DNA from: Xiphophorus maculatus
Taxonomy: Eukaryota; Chordata; Actinopteri; Cyprinodontiformes; Poeciliidae
Direction: 5' to 3'
DNA: 64,000 bases
Assembly: GCF_002775205.1 (NCBI RefSeq)
Contig: NC_036456.1
Span: 12,303,463 to 12,367,462 of the forward strand
The notes under the pieces were generated by a model. It was not told the DNA's origin, did not search any database, and saw only the letters and a program-made list of their open reading frames with translations. Of the stretch, positions 48,271 through 60,218 are shown piece by piece. The position numbers and the translations under genes were made by a program. Position 1 is the first letter of the stretch. Each line of letters starts with the position of its first letter.

Positions 48271-48402
48271 ATTTGTGACTCTATAAGTGTAGCTAGTGCT
48301 CTGTTTGAGTTTTTTATTTTGAAGGGGCAGCAAGTCTAACTCAATCACACACCCCTCTGCATCCCCAACAGGACTGGGACACCCAGACTTCTTGATGTGA
48401 AC
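48271..48402 (-). CDS. Orphan exon-like sequence, 44 codons
   Basis: The minus strand has acceptor TTTTGCAG, 132 open nt (phase 0 to phase 0) and donor AAT|GTAAGTAAT. The translation begins VHIKKSGCPSPVGDAEGCVI and ends LKQSTSYTYRVTN. The two cysteines and the closing TSYTYRV resemble the last strands of a fibronectin type III-like domain, but that is only a resemblance. I found no partner exon on either side within the window. It is not rell1, because rell1 exon 1 has its own start. It may be one exon of a long gene, a lone exon left after rearrangement, or chance. Confidence 0.4.
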
Positions 48403-48536
48403 CTGCAAAACACAGAAAATTATAGGGGCCAAAACTAAAGTTTTATTCTGTCTTATGATTTGCTAGGGAATCAAAGTTCCCAGTTAAACATAGCATTTTA
48501 GTTGTTGTTTCCAGTTTAATATTTGCAGTGTTTTCC

Positions 48537-48776
48537 ATCTAGTGCAGGGGTGGGCACTCCTGGTCCTCGAGGGCCGGTGTCCTGCAACTCTTAGATGTCT
48601 CCCTGGTCCAACACACCTGAATCCAACAGCTGAATCTCCTCCTAAGTGCAGTCAAGTTCTCCAGAGTCCTGTTAACGACCTCATTATTTGACTCAGGTGT
48701 GTTGAAGTAGAGATGCATCTAAAAGTTGCAGGACACCGGCCCTCGAGGACCAGGAGTGCCCACCCCTGATCTAGTG
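48537..48776. mobile_element. Intact hAT MITE (48545-48768) with 8-bp target duplication
   Basis: Terminal CAGGGGTGGGCACTCCTGGT and ACCAGGAGTGCCCACCCCTG are exact inverses, and complementarity continues inward through CGAGGGCCGGTGTCCTGCAACT. The flanks carry ATCTAGTG at 48537-48544 and 48769-48776. The 224-bp element is noncoding and can fold into a long hairpin. Two older relatives lie at 30268 and 32029. Confidence 0.93.
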
Positions 48777-49099
48777 GTTAAAAATATGTTGCAATGCTGC
48801 CCTCTATTGGCCACATTTTCTGCGGATGTCATTCGAACACCTGTTATTCTGTTGTTGGAACTTGCAGCTCACTAAAACAATGCCTTATTTCCCCTGAAAA
48901 GGCTTTTGATTTAAAAGTAATTGCCCATGCAAATTTGCATGCCTTTGATTGTACTAGAGCAAACTACATGTGATTTGGTGGATATTTTGCAGACAGATGC
49001 TAAAATATGGCACTATCTGCACTCCAATGGACAATAATAACTATTTCACTGTAATTATATTCCAAGCTCAGTGTTTACTGCAGATACTTTCCCACCATT

Positions 49100-49700
49100 T
49101 GCACTCAAGAGGAAATGCGACTTCAGGTTGATCAGAAGGATAGTGTGGATGGTAGAAAATGATCCAAGAGAACAATCAAAAACCATTCAAGCTGAGCTCC
49201 AAAGTCAAGCTTCTGAACAACCATTTTGAATCAATAATAGGCTCTGCGGAAGAAGACCCATCTGGGCTCCACAACTGTTAGAAAAACACACAAGATAAAA
49301 TCACTAAATTGCCTGTTGACAATCCCCAACAGCTTCCGGAGAACATTCTTTGGACCGATGAGATAAAAACTGAAGCTAAGTGTCGGCGAAGAAGACACGT
49401 TCAGCACTAGATAGAAAAATATATATGGGGCTTTCAAAGAGAAGAACACCATGGCATTTCTGAGACACAGAGAGATTCCTGTGTTTTGTTTTGGTTCAGG
49501 AAACTTTGATTTTTTGGCAAGATATCAAGCCATTCTGGAGAAAAATGCACTTTCCAGTCGCAGTCTCAAGTCCTGGGTTGTCCAAGATTATAATCCATGA
49601 CCTCATATTTACATCAAAAAAGAACACAAAAATGTCTAAGGAAAAAAAAAACAAAAACACAACAAACTGAACCATTTCTACATCACCTTCTATGAACCTA
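49100..49700 (+). pseudogene. Decayed Tc1/mariner transposase
   Basis: Scattered frames preserve Tc1 motifs: a helix-turn-helix-like RRIVWMVENDPREQSKTIQA, then ENILWTDEIK, which corresponds to the first catalytic Asp region of Tc1 transposases. Stops and frameshifts interrupt it throughout. No TIRs were found. Confidence 0.65.
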
Positions 49701-49949
49701 GAATCTCGATCCTTTAAAACACCTGTCACCTGGACGAAGCTACGTGCGACCTTCCACTTGCCAAATGAGAGTAAGACATTTCTCCTCAGAGGAAAATTAA
49801 CACGTATGAAAAGGTTTCAAGTTTTTACTGGGTCAGAGGTTAATTATAAATATCATACTTAAAGTACTAATTAATCTTTACACATATCTATTTAAAGAGT
49901 CACACAAAAAAACTTAATGTTTATGCACAAGAGAATGTTTTTTTGGGCC

Positions 49950-50150
49950 ATTTTCAGTGTCCTACATCTGCTCTGTTTACAGCGTCTCAGTAACCTCCCA
50001 TTGGCCAAGCGTAGGGGTGAATGAGGGCGTGTAAGGGGCGGGGGCCACATGATGTCATGAAGGGAGCACGTTGAGATGTGCATGCCGGAGCTTTGGCGCA
50101 GCCGTAATAACGAAGCAAAGCCGCATCGTCATTAGCGCTCAGTTCTGATG
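49950..50150. promoter_or_regulatory. Promoter-like patch, direction unclear
   Basis: Within 150 bp are a CCAAT-type CATTGGCC, a GC box (GGGGCGGGGGCC), a CRE-like TGATGTCAT and an E-box variant CACGTT at about 50069. GC content rises over the flanks. It could serve per1 on the + strand or the orphan exon on the - strand. Confidence 0.4.
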
Positions 50151-50751
50151 GTAGAATTACTACTCTGCAGCAAGATAGCGATCATTCAGTGTTGTAAAAT
50201 AGTTTATGACATTGAAATAAACTGTTGATTTTTTTTTTGTCTGGGTAACAAGATTCAAAATGTAAAGTAAAAATATTTCTAATAGGAATAAATGACCAAA
50301 GAGTACATTATTACACTCTAAAGCTAAAAAAAATAAAATGCAATAAAAAGATCCAAGGTTGATGTGACGTTTTTCAATAGTTATCAACAATAATAACACT
50401 AAAAAGTCTAAACACCCTTTATATTTCTTTTTCAACTAATATTTTACTAACCTAAGAAGAATTATATTTCAACAAGAATAAAAGCAAAAGATTTTAAATA
50501 TTGCCATCTAAATAAATAACAGTGTTATACGTTTTCCAGCTGCCTAAAATAAAAAGGACAGCTTTAATTTATGGATGGATGCATGGATTATATAGCCAAT
50601 CAGCCAATGTCTAGATTTTAACAATATTTGTAGCTCATTTTTTGGAATGTTTTCCATACAGATTGAGCTTTATTCAGATATAAAAAGAAGGAATATTTCC
50701 TCTTAGTCCTTTTTTAAAATTCCTCTTCTTCTTTTTCTTGAAATCTATTCT

Positions 50752-50752
<1 letters not shown>

Positions 50753-50820
<68 letters not shown>

Positions 50821-50894
50821 CAGAAATAGAAATAGTGTACTCAACGCAAGGGGTGTGCAAATGAGTAAAATTATTTTATTTATGTAAATAGTGT

Positions 50895-50935
<41 letters not shown>

Positions 50936-50962
50936 TTAGTAGTAGTAGTAATAGTAGTAGTG
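50753..50962. repeat. AAT, ATT and AGT microsatellite cluster
   Basis: (TAA)n at 50753-50820, (ATT)n at about 50897-50936, then imperfect (AGT)n to about 50962. The first two are inverted relative to each other across a 75-bp spacer and can form a hairpin. Confidence 0.92.
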
Positions 50963-51119
50963 CCAGTAGTAGCATTAGTATTGCTGTTATGTTAACATAA
51001 CATCACCCTTCTTCATATTTCTGTTCCAGGCTATGATCTGTATTACGGTAAAATGTTCCTTAGGTGGGAGGTCAGTTCTCTCGTGTTCCCACTGTTGTTT
51101 GGAAGTTGACTGCAGTTCC

Positions 51120-51458
51120 AGTCACAGAGCAACGTGACCGCTGAGCCTCGTGCCGTTAGCCCCGCCCATCAAGACCAATCAAAAAACAGAGGGGTGTGCT
51201 TTGGGCGGGGTTACGGTCTGCTCCTGTCCAATCAGTGCTGCTGTTTCTACATCACTTGCCAAGGCATGAACTGCCACACGTGTATCCGTGCGTGTAAACT
51301 ACATTCGCGGAGAGCTCAGAAATGTAAGCAGAGCCAACATAGGGGCGACAAAGCGAATTTACTCGACATTGACTGGATTTCTGGTTTTTCTTGGAAGAAG
51401 TTTGTGTCATTTAAGCGGATGTATCACATCAACTGTGGTTACGTTTGAACAGAGATAA
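51120..51458 (+). promoter_or_regulatory. Promoter and first-exon candidate, probably per1
   Basis: CCCCGCCC and GGGCGGGG GC boxes, two CCAAT boxes (GACCAATCA, TCCAATCAG), AACGTG at about 51130 and the E-box CACGTG at 51277-51282. A strong donor, GATAAG|GTAAGTTT, follows near 51459. The element set and the + strand donor fit a 5' noncoding exon that splices to 59446. CLOCK/BMAL E-box control is known for Per1; the splice link is inferred. Confidence 0.5.
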
Positions 51459-53000
51459 GGTAAGTTTGCTTGGGATTTCATTAGCTTACTTTAACCGTTC
51501 CTTCTTTTTTTTTTTTTTTTTGCTAGCATGCTAGTTGTCATAGCTGTAAGCTGCTGACAAACAGCTCAATGCTATAGTTAGCTGTGAAATATCTTCATAG
51601 TTCTACACGCATTCCAATAAAGGGCCAGTTTACGCATAGGTTTTGCACTATTGTACAAACCATAGCCACACAAACCGATGTGATTCGGAAGATACCAGTG
51701 CTTTGAACTCCTGCCAACTAACCAGTGTTAATACTAACGTAGTAGTTAGGCTTAGAAGATAGCACAGCTTCTTCATGTTTTTGTTTTTCCTTTTTTGATT
51801 TATGGATACATTGCACCTATGAAGTAGCAGGCTTGTAAAATATCCCTCTGTGTCAGATCCATGCTAACTATGATATGTTTTGTCAATTGTTGTGGTTGCC
51901 AATCAAATACGGACATATACAGACAGACAAATGGCTCATCACAGGTTCTTTCTTTCTTAGAGGTCAGTCAAAGGCTCCAGGTGCAGAATGTGGAGTGAAT
52001 ATTTGAAAAATTTAGTTTGTAAAACATTGGAACTTTAAATAAATAATTAGGGCAGCTAACCCATGCCATGTCATATTTTAATTGGTGCATTACACCACTG
52101 AAAATAGCCATCATTTTTATAATTCAGACCAAGTGTAGGGTAGCCTCTAATGTAAGGTTGAGTCTTTTGTATTTAGAGATGTCAGCAGGTTGTTGCACTT
52201 GTTGTTCATATTGTTGTGACTGTTAGTTGTCTTGGAAAATAAAAGTTTTGCTTATTTACTTGGAAGAATGAACTGATAATGAAGGTTTCTGAGCAAGTGA
52301 ACTGATAACGGAGGTTTCAGTGAAGATATTTTTTTCTTCTGTTTCCAACCGAAACAGAAGAACTCTGTTCTGTTAATTGGAACAGAGGTACCAATTAACC
52401 AGAGATGGGAGAAACTTAGAGAAACTCCTTACAGGAGAGGGTGGAAGACACTGTGTACGTGACCGATGAGACATAAAAGGAGAATTGTCTTCCTTCTCGC
52501 TTGCTTTTCTTTTCTCATATGCTGATATTTACTCTGATTTTCTAAATAGAATGTCTAAAGACAAATGCGCATTTCTCTGATTGATTCAGTGTATCGCGCT
52601 CTCCCAAAACAAAAAAGATTTTTCCTATACATGCTCTTTGCAGCAATTTCTGTATCTTTCCTCTATCAACAAGCTGCATCTGCAGCATCCATACATTTCT
52701 GTTTTTGCAGTTTTATAAACCCAGCTTTGCACCAATTGTTTTTTTGTTTTTTTTTTACTAATTGTCTGTAACCCATGAAGCTTTGAGAGAAGGGCTTGAG
52801 TGTGAACAGATGCACCTGTACTGTTTTTTTTTTTTTTTTTTAAATTATGTGCAAATGCCTCTCTAGGCAAGAGATTAAGAACATCATCCTCTGGCACGTC
52901 CAGTTTGCTTGTAAACAAATCTGGCCCAACCAGCAAGCCTGCTGTGGGATGGTAAGGGCGTTGGCTGAGGCGGCGTTTTCTACATTTTGAACTATTTAGG

Positions 53001-53006
53001 CACGTG
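53001..53006. promoter_or_regulatory. E-box CACGTG
   Basis: Canonical CLOCK/BMAL-type E-box between the two upstream promoter-like patches. Confidence 0.4.
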
Positions 53007-54919
53007 TGGACCAGTGACTCTTTACATTCAAACAGTTCACAAGATTTCAATCACACCGAGTCTTCACAGGGCGAGAAATCTCTCTTGTCAGTCTGCAAGA
53101 TGCCTGTACTTACTCCTTTGGTGGCTGGGGAAATTAAACTATCTTCTAATAAATCTCTGTTGCCTAGTGAACAATGCTAAGAAAAGACACAGAGTGATGG
53201 TTAGTAAGGGAAGGTGTGTGTACGTTGTGTGTTCTCAGAAAGGTAGAGGGCTGCCGGAAAGTGGACAACCAATCTTTCTTTAAGGTGCCAAAAGTGATTA
53301 AGTTTCTGTCATGTTTGTGTGACCTGACCTGCGACACCCAGCGTTGGGATAATGTCTACGTCGCAAAGATGTCAACATACTTGTAGTGCATTAGACCTGT
53401 TTGCCTGCTTCATTTTACTAGGTGGTGTATGTGGATCAGGGTGTTACTGGCAGACTTGCCAGAATAGCCTTTTCTTAATAAATTGATAGTGTTATTAAAT
53501 ATACTTTGGATCTAGTTATGTGAGAGCTGGGTAACTTTAAAATAGCTTAAATGAAGGAGAAACTAAATTTTTAATAGAGACTCAGGATGTTACAGGGTTT
53601 ATAAGAGACGGTTCGCTGTAAAGATTGACATTTTTTTTCCAACGACCGATTACAAGAACGAAGGTTAACTCTTTTTGAATACCTTTAAACTCTTCATTCA
53701 CACCATTTAAACTCATTTGACTGAACTGGAAGAGGGAAGTGCTGGAGTGACCGGAGTCAGTAGTGGTGCTTTATATGGGCAGATACCCAGGGCAGTGTCA
53801 GAAAGGGGCGGGGCGCCCAATGTCTAGAAAATAAAGTATATCTTATGTGTCAGTTATGTCTTGAAGAAGTTTGCTATTACTTGTATACATGTACAGTGGA
53901 GTAGGTTTCCTTTGCTTTCTGCTGGGTAATGCAAGACTAGGTTATCTGCTTTCTGTTGGGGAACCAATTCTGATAATTGCTTACATTTTAGTTGGTTGGG
54001 GGCGGCAGCAGGAGGGGCACCAGTCCGACAGGAACCGCCGCAGAATGGAGTAACGCCACACTCCACACTGCTTTCAAGAAACATCAAATCGATCAGAAGT
54101 ACCGGTGCTCACAAGTAAAACGGCCATCATGTAGAGTCCAACGTGTTGCAGCACCGCAGTTTTAACCCATTAAAATGTCTTGTCATCACAGTTTTGATGT
54201 CCTTTTAAATGAGAAACTGCTGGAGTTTTCTCAATCAATTTGCAGCATGAAATAAAACAGTAACCTCTCTCCTAATTGTTGCTGCTCATCGCAGTCAGCT
54301 GGCTATAAAACAGGCTTCTATCCTAACAGTCCCTAAAGATCTTATTCATTATAGATTCTTATTTTGTTGCAAGCCCATGTGTAGCAGATGACTGGAGAGT
54401 TTCCACTTGCCTGAGAAATGTGCAGACAGCGTAGATGAATATCATGATGCATAATGACACGCTGTTGTATGTGGTCTGGTAGATGAGCCGTCAGCCACCC
54501 ACTGACACTCATTTTACACCTTGTTGGGGGATAACCAAACAGCCTACTTGACTCAGGTTTCCTCTAAATCAAACCACAACAATTGAGAAATGGCATGAAT
54601 AATTATAGCAGTAAAGAAGAGTTGATCTTCTTGAACCCATTTTATACGTCAGAGCTTTTTCTGACTGTCTTTAATGTTGATTACTTATTATTATTATCTG
54701 GAAGAGAATATGTGTGATCTGATAGTATATAGTGCAAAAAACTCCCGCTTTAATACATCTAAAAATAAATATTTCACCGTTTCCCTCATTATGTGGGGTT
54801 TTGTGTCATTTAACGCTGATCTAGATTCAGTTCAGTGTGCTGCAGATCACACACAAGCCTCTGGTCGCAGCTGAGCCTGGTGTCTGGCACGCTGCCTTCC
54901 TTCATCCCTTCTCAGCACA

Positions 54920-55280
54920 GAGCGCTCTCTCATTGGTCCAGCCAGCCGACCAATCAGCACGCCGCGAGGCTCGCGGAAAACACCGCCGCTGACACGTGCT
55001 CGTGTGTGTACACAGGACAGAATAGCTTGGATCCAGCTGCTGAGGTGCGCGCCTCAGTTGCGCAGAGAGCCTAGCGAAACAACAGCGCGACTTCTCTTCT
55101 TCTTTTTTATTTTCTTCTGTATTTGTGCTGTTGCGTGGTTTTGGTGGCCTGCTTGGATCAGTAGACAGGAGCGTATGTTTCCTGGAATTTCACACTTGTT
55201 CACGCACGGACCGCATCTTTCTGCAGTCAATGTGCAATCTGCAGCGGGAAGTATTCTCACGTTACACCGGGGTTTACTTC
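54920..55280 (+). promoter_or_regulatory. Second per1 promoter and exon 1 candidate
   Basis: Locally GC- and CpG-rich. Contains CATTGGTCC near 54930, GACCAATCA near 54950, and the E-box CACGTG at 54993-54998 about 40 bp further on. A donor-like TTCAG|GTGATT lies at about 55280. The CCAAT-plus-E-box arrangement is typical of clock gene promoters. Confidence 0.5.
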
Positions 55281-58200
55281 AGGTGATTGTTTTTTTTTTT
55301 GTTGTTGTTTTTTTTTACAAGCTATTACTGCTGTGTGTCTTCCATTGATTGCTCATAAATTGCTGTTGATTGATTATGACAGAGTCCTACAGATTAGGTC
55401 TTTATTTTACTGTTGCATGATGCATACAAACAGTGAATGCAAACTGGGCTATAAAGGTTATTGTTTTTTTAAATTGATGAATTTAAAAAAAACAATTTAG
55501 CCTCTTCTTTGCTCCTATATCTCTTTGTGAGATTCTCGGAGAACAATTTCCGTACGTAAACATATAAAAAATGTATGATGTGATCTGTTGTTTTTTTTTT
55601 AATGGAGGAACTGTTCCTAAAGCATATTGACTTGTTCAGGTATTGCAATGTTCATTCTTTAGCCATAGACCCAGAGAAAATGCAAATTAAACAACCCCTG
55701 GGTGTATTTATTTTATTGGTGGCAGTTCTTTATTTGTAAAACACCTGATTTTGGGTTTTTCTTTTTCTTGGTGAGAGGAAAAGTGTAACATCCTTCTGTC
55801 AGCTAGCTGACCAGCACTGTGCAGTTGAAAAACCACAACAGTAAAAAAAAAAACTTGCTGTATCTTGATAACCAACCCATACCCTATCTGTAATACCTAC
55901 ATCTATAATAAAATAATTTGTATTTCTGTTAATTTGTGCCACTAAGCAGATCCAGGTCTGGGGGCAGTGGTCACCTCTATTAAGACAGGCTTTATTCATA
56001 ATCGATGTTTTGTAGTTGGAATTTAAAGAAAGAATGGACAAGCAACATTAAGAGATAACTACAAGGATATATTAATTTTTAGTTTTAGATGTTGGTCACT
56101 TGCTGTACCAGTCATGCGACAAATAATCATCTGGGGAAAGATTGACAAAATAAGCAAATAATGTCATGTAACAAGCTCTGAACATTCTGTTGTTTTTTTT
56201 TCTCAGATTTGTGGTTGCTTCAACTCAAAGTGCGGCCTCCAGGTCCAGTCTGTGCATGCCCAAATATAGCTGCTTGTCCTTGGTCTCCAGCTAACAGCAG
56301 AGAGTTGCTCAAACTTGCATTAGAAACTGTTAAGACCACATTATTTCCATGTCCTGTTCTACCTCTGCTGGCTTCAAGCTGTGAGTTTTGCAACTTCAAG
56401 TTGAGGCTCTTTATTATGCACTGACCGTTTGCTGTTTATTACATTATAACTATCATCTCAACAGTCGTTTCCTTGTCTGTTTATAATCTTGTTTGTGAGA
56501 AACGAGTAGATTTTTTGGCCAACTTTTGGAGCAGAGCTTTGGCAACTTCTGGAGGAGTTGTTCTCCTTCATTGCCAGTGACGCTCTATAGCTTTGTTCTG
56601 CTCATTGAAGCTTCATGTGAAGGTTTTGATGACATTTCTAGAGCCAGAAGACTAGACTTGGACTGATATGAGGTCTAATTAGTTTTTTTATTATAACTGA
56701 GAATAAACAGTTATTCCTGCTTCATGGAGTTTTGCGATATTGGAGCTGTCGAAAATTGCTTTGAAATGATCTAGTCAAAAAAAGTGACTCATTTCGAATT
56801 AATATTATCATTGTGACATTCTTCTACTGTATCCTAATCGCACGTTTTCCTGAAACATGGGGAAACCTGTGGGAACAGACAGGAAATTTAAGTTGTTTTT
56901 AAAAGCTTGCTAACCTTGATTCCAGTAACTGGCTCATGCCTGGTAAGTATGTGAGGTTGTTTGTAACTGCTACCTTGGAAACAGATGGCTGTGTCTCATT
57001 TCGAAGCCAAAACATGTTCAATATGAATTGATTTGAGTTGGAGAAAATCAGGAGGAAATATGGACTTCACTACCTTAAATACTGTTAAGCTCAGCAGTTC
57101 AGAGTGATGAACTGATGGGTTTACAGATGTTTACAGATGTAAACACTGCTTGTGTTTACAGCTGTAAACACAAAAAGGGCTGCAAGTTCATGAGTTGCAG
57201 TTTTACATTATGCAGAAAGGAGGTAATATAAGAGCACTGACCTGCTTTTTGACAGAGTAAAATGATAAAAACCTGAAAAGGAACTTTTATTCAGTTGTTC
57301 ACATTGATCTATGGCTGTTGGTTCATCTGGTTTGTCTCCCCAATTACCCTGTTGAACAGTGTAGATCAAGTGCAGTACTTAGGTGAAGTGTCAATCTTTT
57401 TTTATGAATAAAACAGTGTTTCAGGAGCACAAAGTAGTGTTTTATATCATGCCATGCTCCTTCCCACGCCAACATAGACAGTACCTTACATAATCAGAGG
57501 CCGATTCCACAGAAGAGGAGAGGGCGGACATAAATTTAGATCTCGTCCCGCAGAGTTACCAGTGTATAGTTTTACACTTCTCCCAGTGTTTGTGTGTGTT
57601 TCACTCCTATAGATCAAACACATCTTGTTGTTATGAGGAGGCATCAGTGTTAGCATGTTAGCTCCCTGATTTTCACCCGGAACCGACTCCTGCAAAGAGC
57701 CTTTGAAATCATTACGGCTGCAGATAACACTTATTTTATTAATCAATTATTCTATCAAATATTCTGATGACGATTAATCAATTAATTGAATGGGAAAAAA
57801 ATTGGAACATTCTGCAGATTTTCCATTTAAGGTTATTTTATACAATACTATAAATACTTTTTGGAATAACCAATTTAATAACTGGACAGAAAAAGGTGCT
57901 TATTTAGATTTTTTTTTTTAACAAAGTCTAGACCGAGTGAAGCTAAAACTAACATAGCTACTTAAAGAGTGAAGAAAACATATTTACACACAAAAAGTTT
58001 GTCTTTTATATCTTAAATACAAAATAAATATATTTTTTGAATTTTTTGACGATTATTTTAATAATCGATTCATCACAATTAATCACAATTAATTGTTTCA
58101 TCCCCAAAGAGCATCCATTCTTTTTCACTTATCCACATGTAATATCCAGCCAAAACAAAGTGGTCTGTATTTGTATAGGTGAAGGAAAATGATACACATG

Positions 58201-58670
58201 AGCTTTAATTTTTAAGTCTTGCCAAATTTCCTAGACTTTGACTAGACCATTCTGACCCTTTTAAAATGTGCCGTATGTGTCAATGTGATGGCGGTGTTTT
58301 AATGGTGATGTGTATTGAAGACTGTAGTCGTAATCTCAGAAAAGGAACATTAACACTTTATCATCACCACCACCTCACTTGTGAATCTTCTACTTCTTCT
58401 TCTGTGTACGGACGCCAGCTCGCATCTCACCCGTCCTGCTTATTTCTCCTCCTCCCACCCAGTTCGACCACGGCTCACACACTGTGCCATGTGCAGAGCG
58501 TGTATCATCCTTCTGACTAAACATAATGCTGTTTAGCAATTTAATGAAGGCTGCCCAGTGCACCGAGAACTACTGAACTCAAGCAACTCAATCACCTTAA
58601 TTTGGGATATTTATGAGCTGCGGTCGTCACTGGCTGTCCACACCTGTTAACCTTCTTATAATCTGGTTTC
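55281..58670. other. per1 5' intron, no exon seen
   Basis: AT-rich DNA with poly-T runs. About 57730-58110 has many palindromic AATTAATTG/ATTAATCG motifs and is probably an old AT-rich repeat. Confidence 0.5.
58130..58290. repeat. Decayed Tc1-like repeat
   Basis: 'caaagtggtctgtatttgta', 'gaaggaaaatgatacac' and 'ctagactttgactagaccattctg' match phrases in the 6575 and 32690 copies. Confidence 0.5.
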
Positions 58671-58679
58671 TGCGTCAGG

Positions 58680-58930
58680 GCAGAGAGCTTTTTTGTCTGA
58701 GCTGCCACTCTAGAGGGTAGAGGGGGAGGAGAAGGGAAGGCGTTTTTACACACCAACGCCGCAGAGGAGCATCACTGCACACCTATCAGCGACCAGCGGG
58801 GAGTTTCGGAAGCTTCTTTTGGAGCAGCCAGGTGTATAAAATTGAAAGGATTGACGACTTAGCGGCGGCCTGCGTCGTCTCTCGGATGCATCTATAACTC
58901 TTATAGGATTACCTGGTGGCCAATAAATAG
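58680..58930 (+). promoter_or_regulatory. Third promoter-like patch with TATA box
   Basis: GTATAAAAT at about 58832 (a TATA-box match) follows a GC-richer purine tract. It lies about 0.9 kb upstream of the per1 start codon. Mammalian Per1 has alternative first exons, so a proximal alternative promoter is plausible. Confidence 0.35.
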
Positions 58931-59445
58931 AATCAAAGTCCTACTTGCGTAGGTGGCAGCTATTTCTGAGCATATAGAGGCACTACTCCCAATTAAAGCC
59001 CTAATGAACAAGAGAGCTCTCCGATGTCCAGCATTATTTCCTGCTCTTGACGTAATGTTTATTTTGATCGTCTTCTGGGCAAAAGAGGACTGTGCTGTGA
59101 CGACTGACTGTGTACTTTTTTTGCTAAATTCAGCATGAGTGCGTATGCAGTTGCACCATGCAAACCGGAGTTGAAGATTATTGTCTTTCTGCGCTTTTAT
59201 TTTGGGCTAATCTGTGCAAAAAAGCCCATCAGCTGGAGCAAAGCAACACCCACACTCTCTAACAAGCAGCCAGAGCAGAGCGGAGCGGAGCACACATTTC
59301 AGGGCCATGTTGGAGTTTTACCTTGGAGAGGGGGGATGCGATGAGCTGATATTATGGGATGTTTTTTGTCTGTTGTTGTTGTTTGTTTTGTTTTTTTTCA
59401 AACTTTCCCTGCCATTCTGTGAACACCTTCTCTGTTTTGTTTCAG

Positions 59446-59823
59446 GTGGCCTTTAAGCGACTGGAGCGACTCGCCTCTCTACAGGAGTGCAGCAAATCTT
59501 TTTTTTTTGCTCTCACCAAGAGCTGTTTTTTTTTTTTTATCTTCGCACTCTGACTCCATCGCTCATCCCATCTGTTCGAGGATCCACGCCAGGGCTGTTT
59601 CATAACAAGAAATTCATCTGTTGTCTGCGCCTCGTTGAGTGACACTTCAAGCTTTTCTGCCCTCACAGAGGGCTTGAAGCCACCAAGGAAAAGCACTTTT
59701 TGTTTTTTAAACCATCGTTTTTTTCTCTTAAGTTGACAACTATGATTCACTTGTATTTACATAGTAGTCCCACTTAAATTTGAGTAGCTCCAGCTGAGCT
59801 GAACAACCTCATTCTACACTAGT
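59446..59823 (+). other. per1 5' UTR part of the first coding exon
   Basis: Acceptor TTTTGTTTCAG ends at 59445. The 378 nt to the ATG include several long T-runs and a short upstream ORF at 59742-59777. The acceptor choice is inferred. Confidence 0.5.
59742..59777 (+). other. Upstream ORF in the per1 leader
   Basis: ATG ATT CAC ... ACT TAA encodes 11 residues and stops 46 nt before the main ATG. It may reduce or tune translation of the main frame. The initiation context is weak (C at -3). Confidence 0.45.
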
Positions 59824-60218
59824 ATGAGTTATGACAGCTCCACGTCTGTGCCCAGCAGCAGCGGTCGGGGGCGAGCACCGGGGGCCTGCAGCGAGGACCG
59901 GGAGGCAGAGTCACTAGAGAGAAATGAGCAGAAAAGCACCTGCAGCCGCTCCCTTTCCAACGTCCCCGGCCAGGGACAGGGCGGCGCCTCCGGAGGAGGG
60001 CCCGGGAGCCTGTCTGGAGACCAGAGAGGGTCGCACTCAGACGACATGGACGGCGTCTCCAGCGGAAACGACTCTGGGGAGAGGGAAAGCGAGGGCAGAA
60101 GGTTGAGGGACGGAGGGACCTCGTGTGGACATCAGTCGGCGCCCAGCTCCCACAGTCACAGCTCGTCCAATGGGAAGGACTCCGGCATGATTCTGGAAAC
60201 CACAGACAGCAGCAAGAG
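59824..60218 (+). CDS. per1: per1 first coding exon
   Basis: ATG has A at -3. It encodes 131 residues plus two bases, very rich in Ser, Gly and acidic residues, and ends AAGAG|GTAGGA. Confidence 0.9.

Noticed and set aside
49892..50083. 63-codon minus-strand frame starting MHISTCSLHD near 50 kb, as first exon for the orphan exon
   Set aside because: No credible donor leading to 48402 and no signal-peptide character.
55004..55348. 114-codon + frame near the second per1 promoter patch
   Set aside because: Runs across a poly-T region and the likely donor; no homology recognised.
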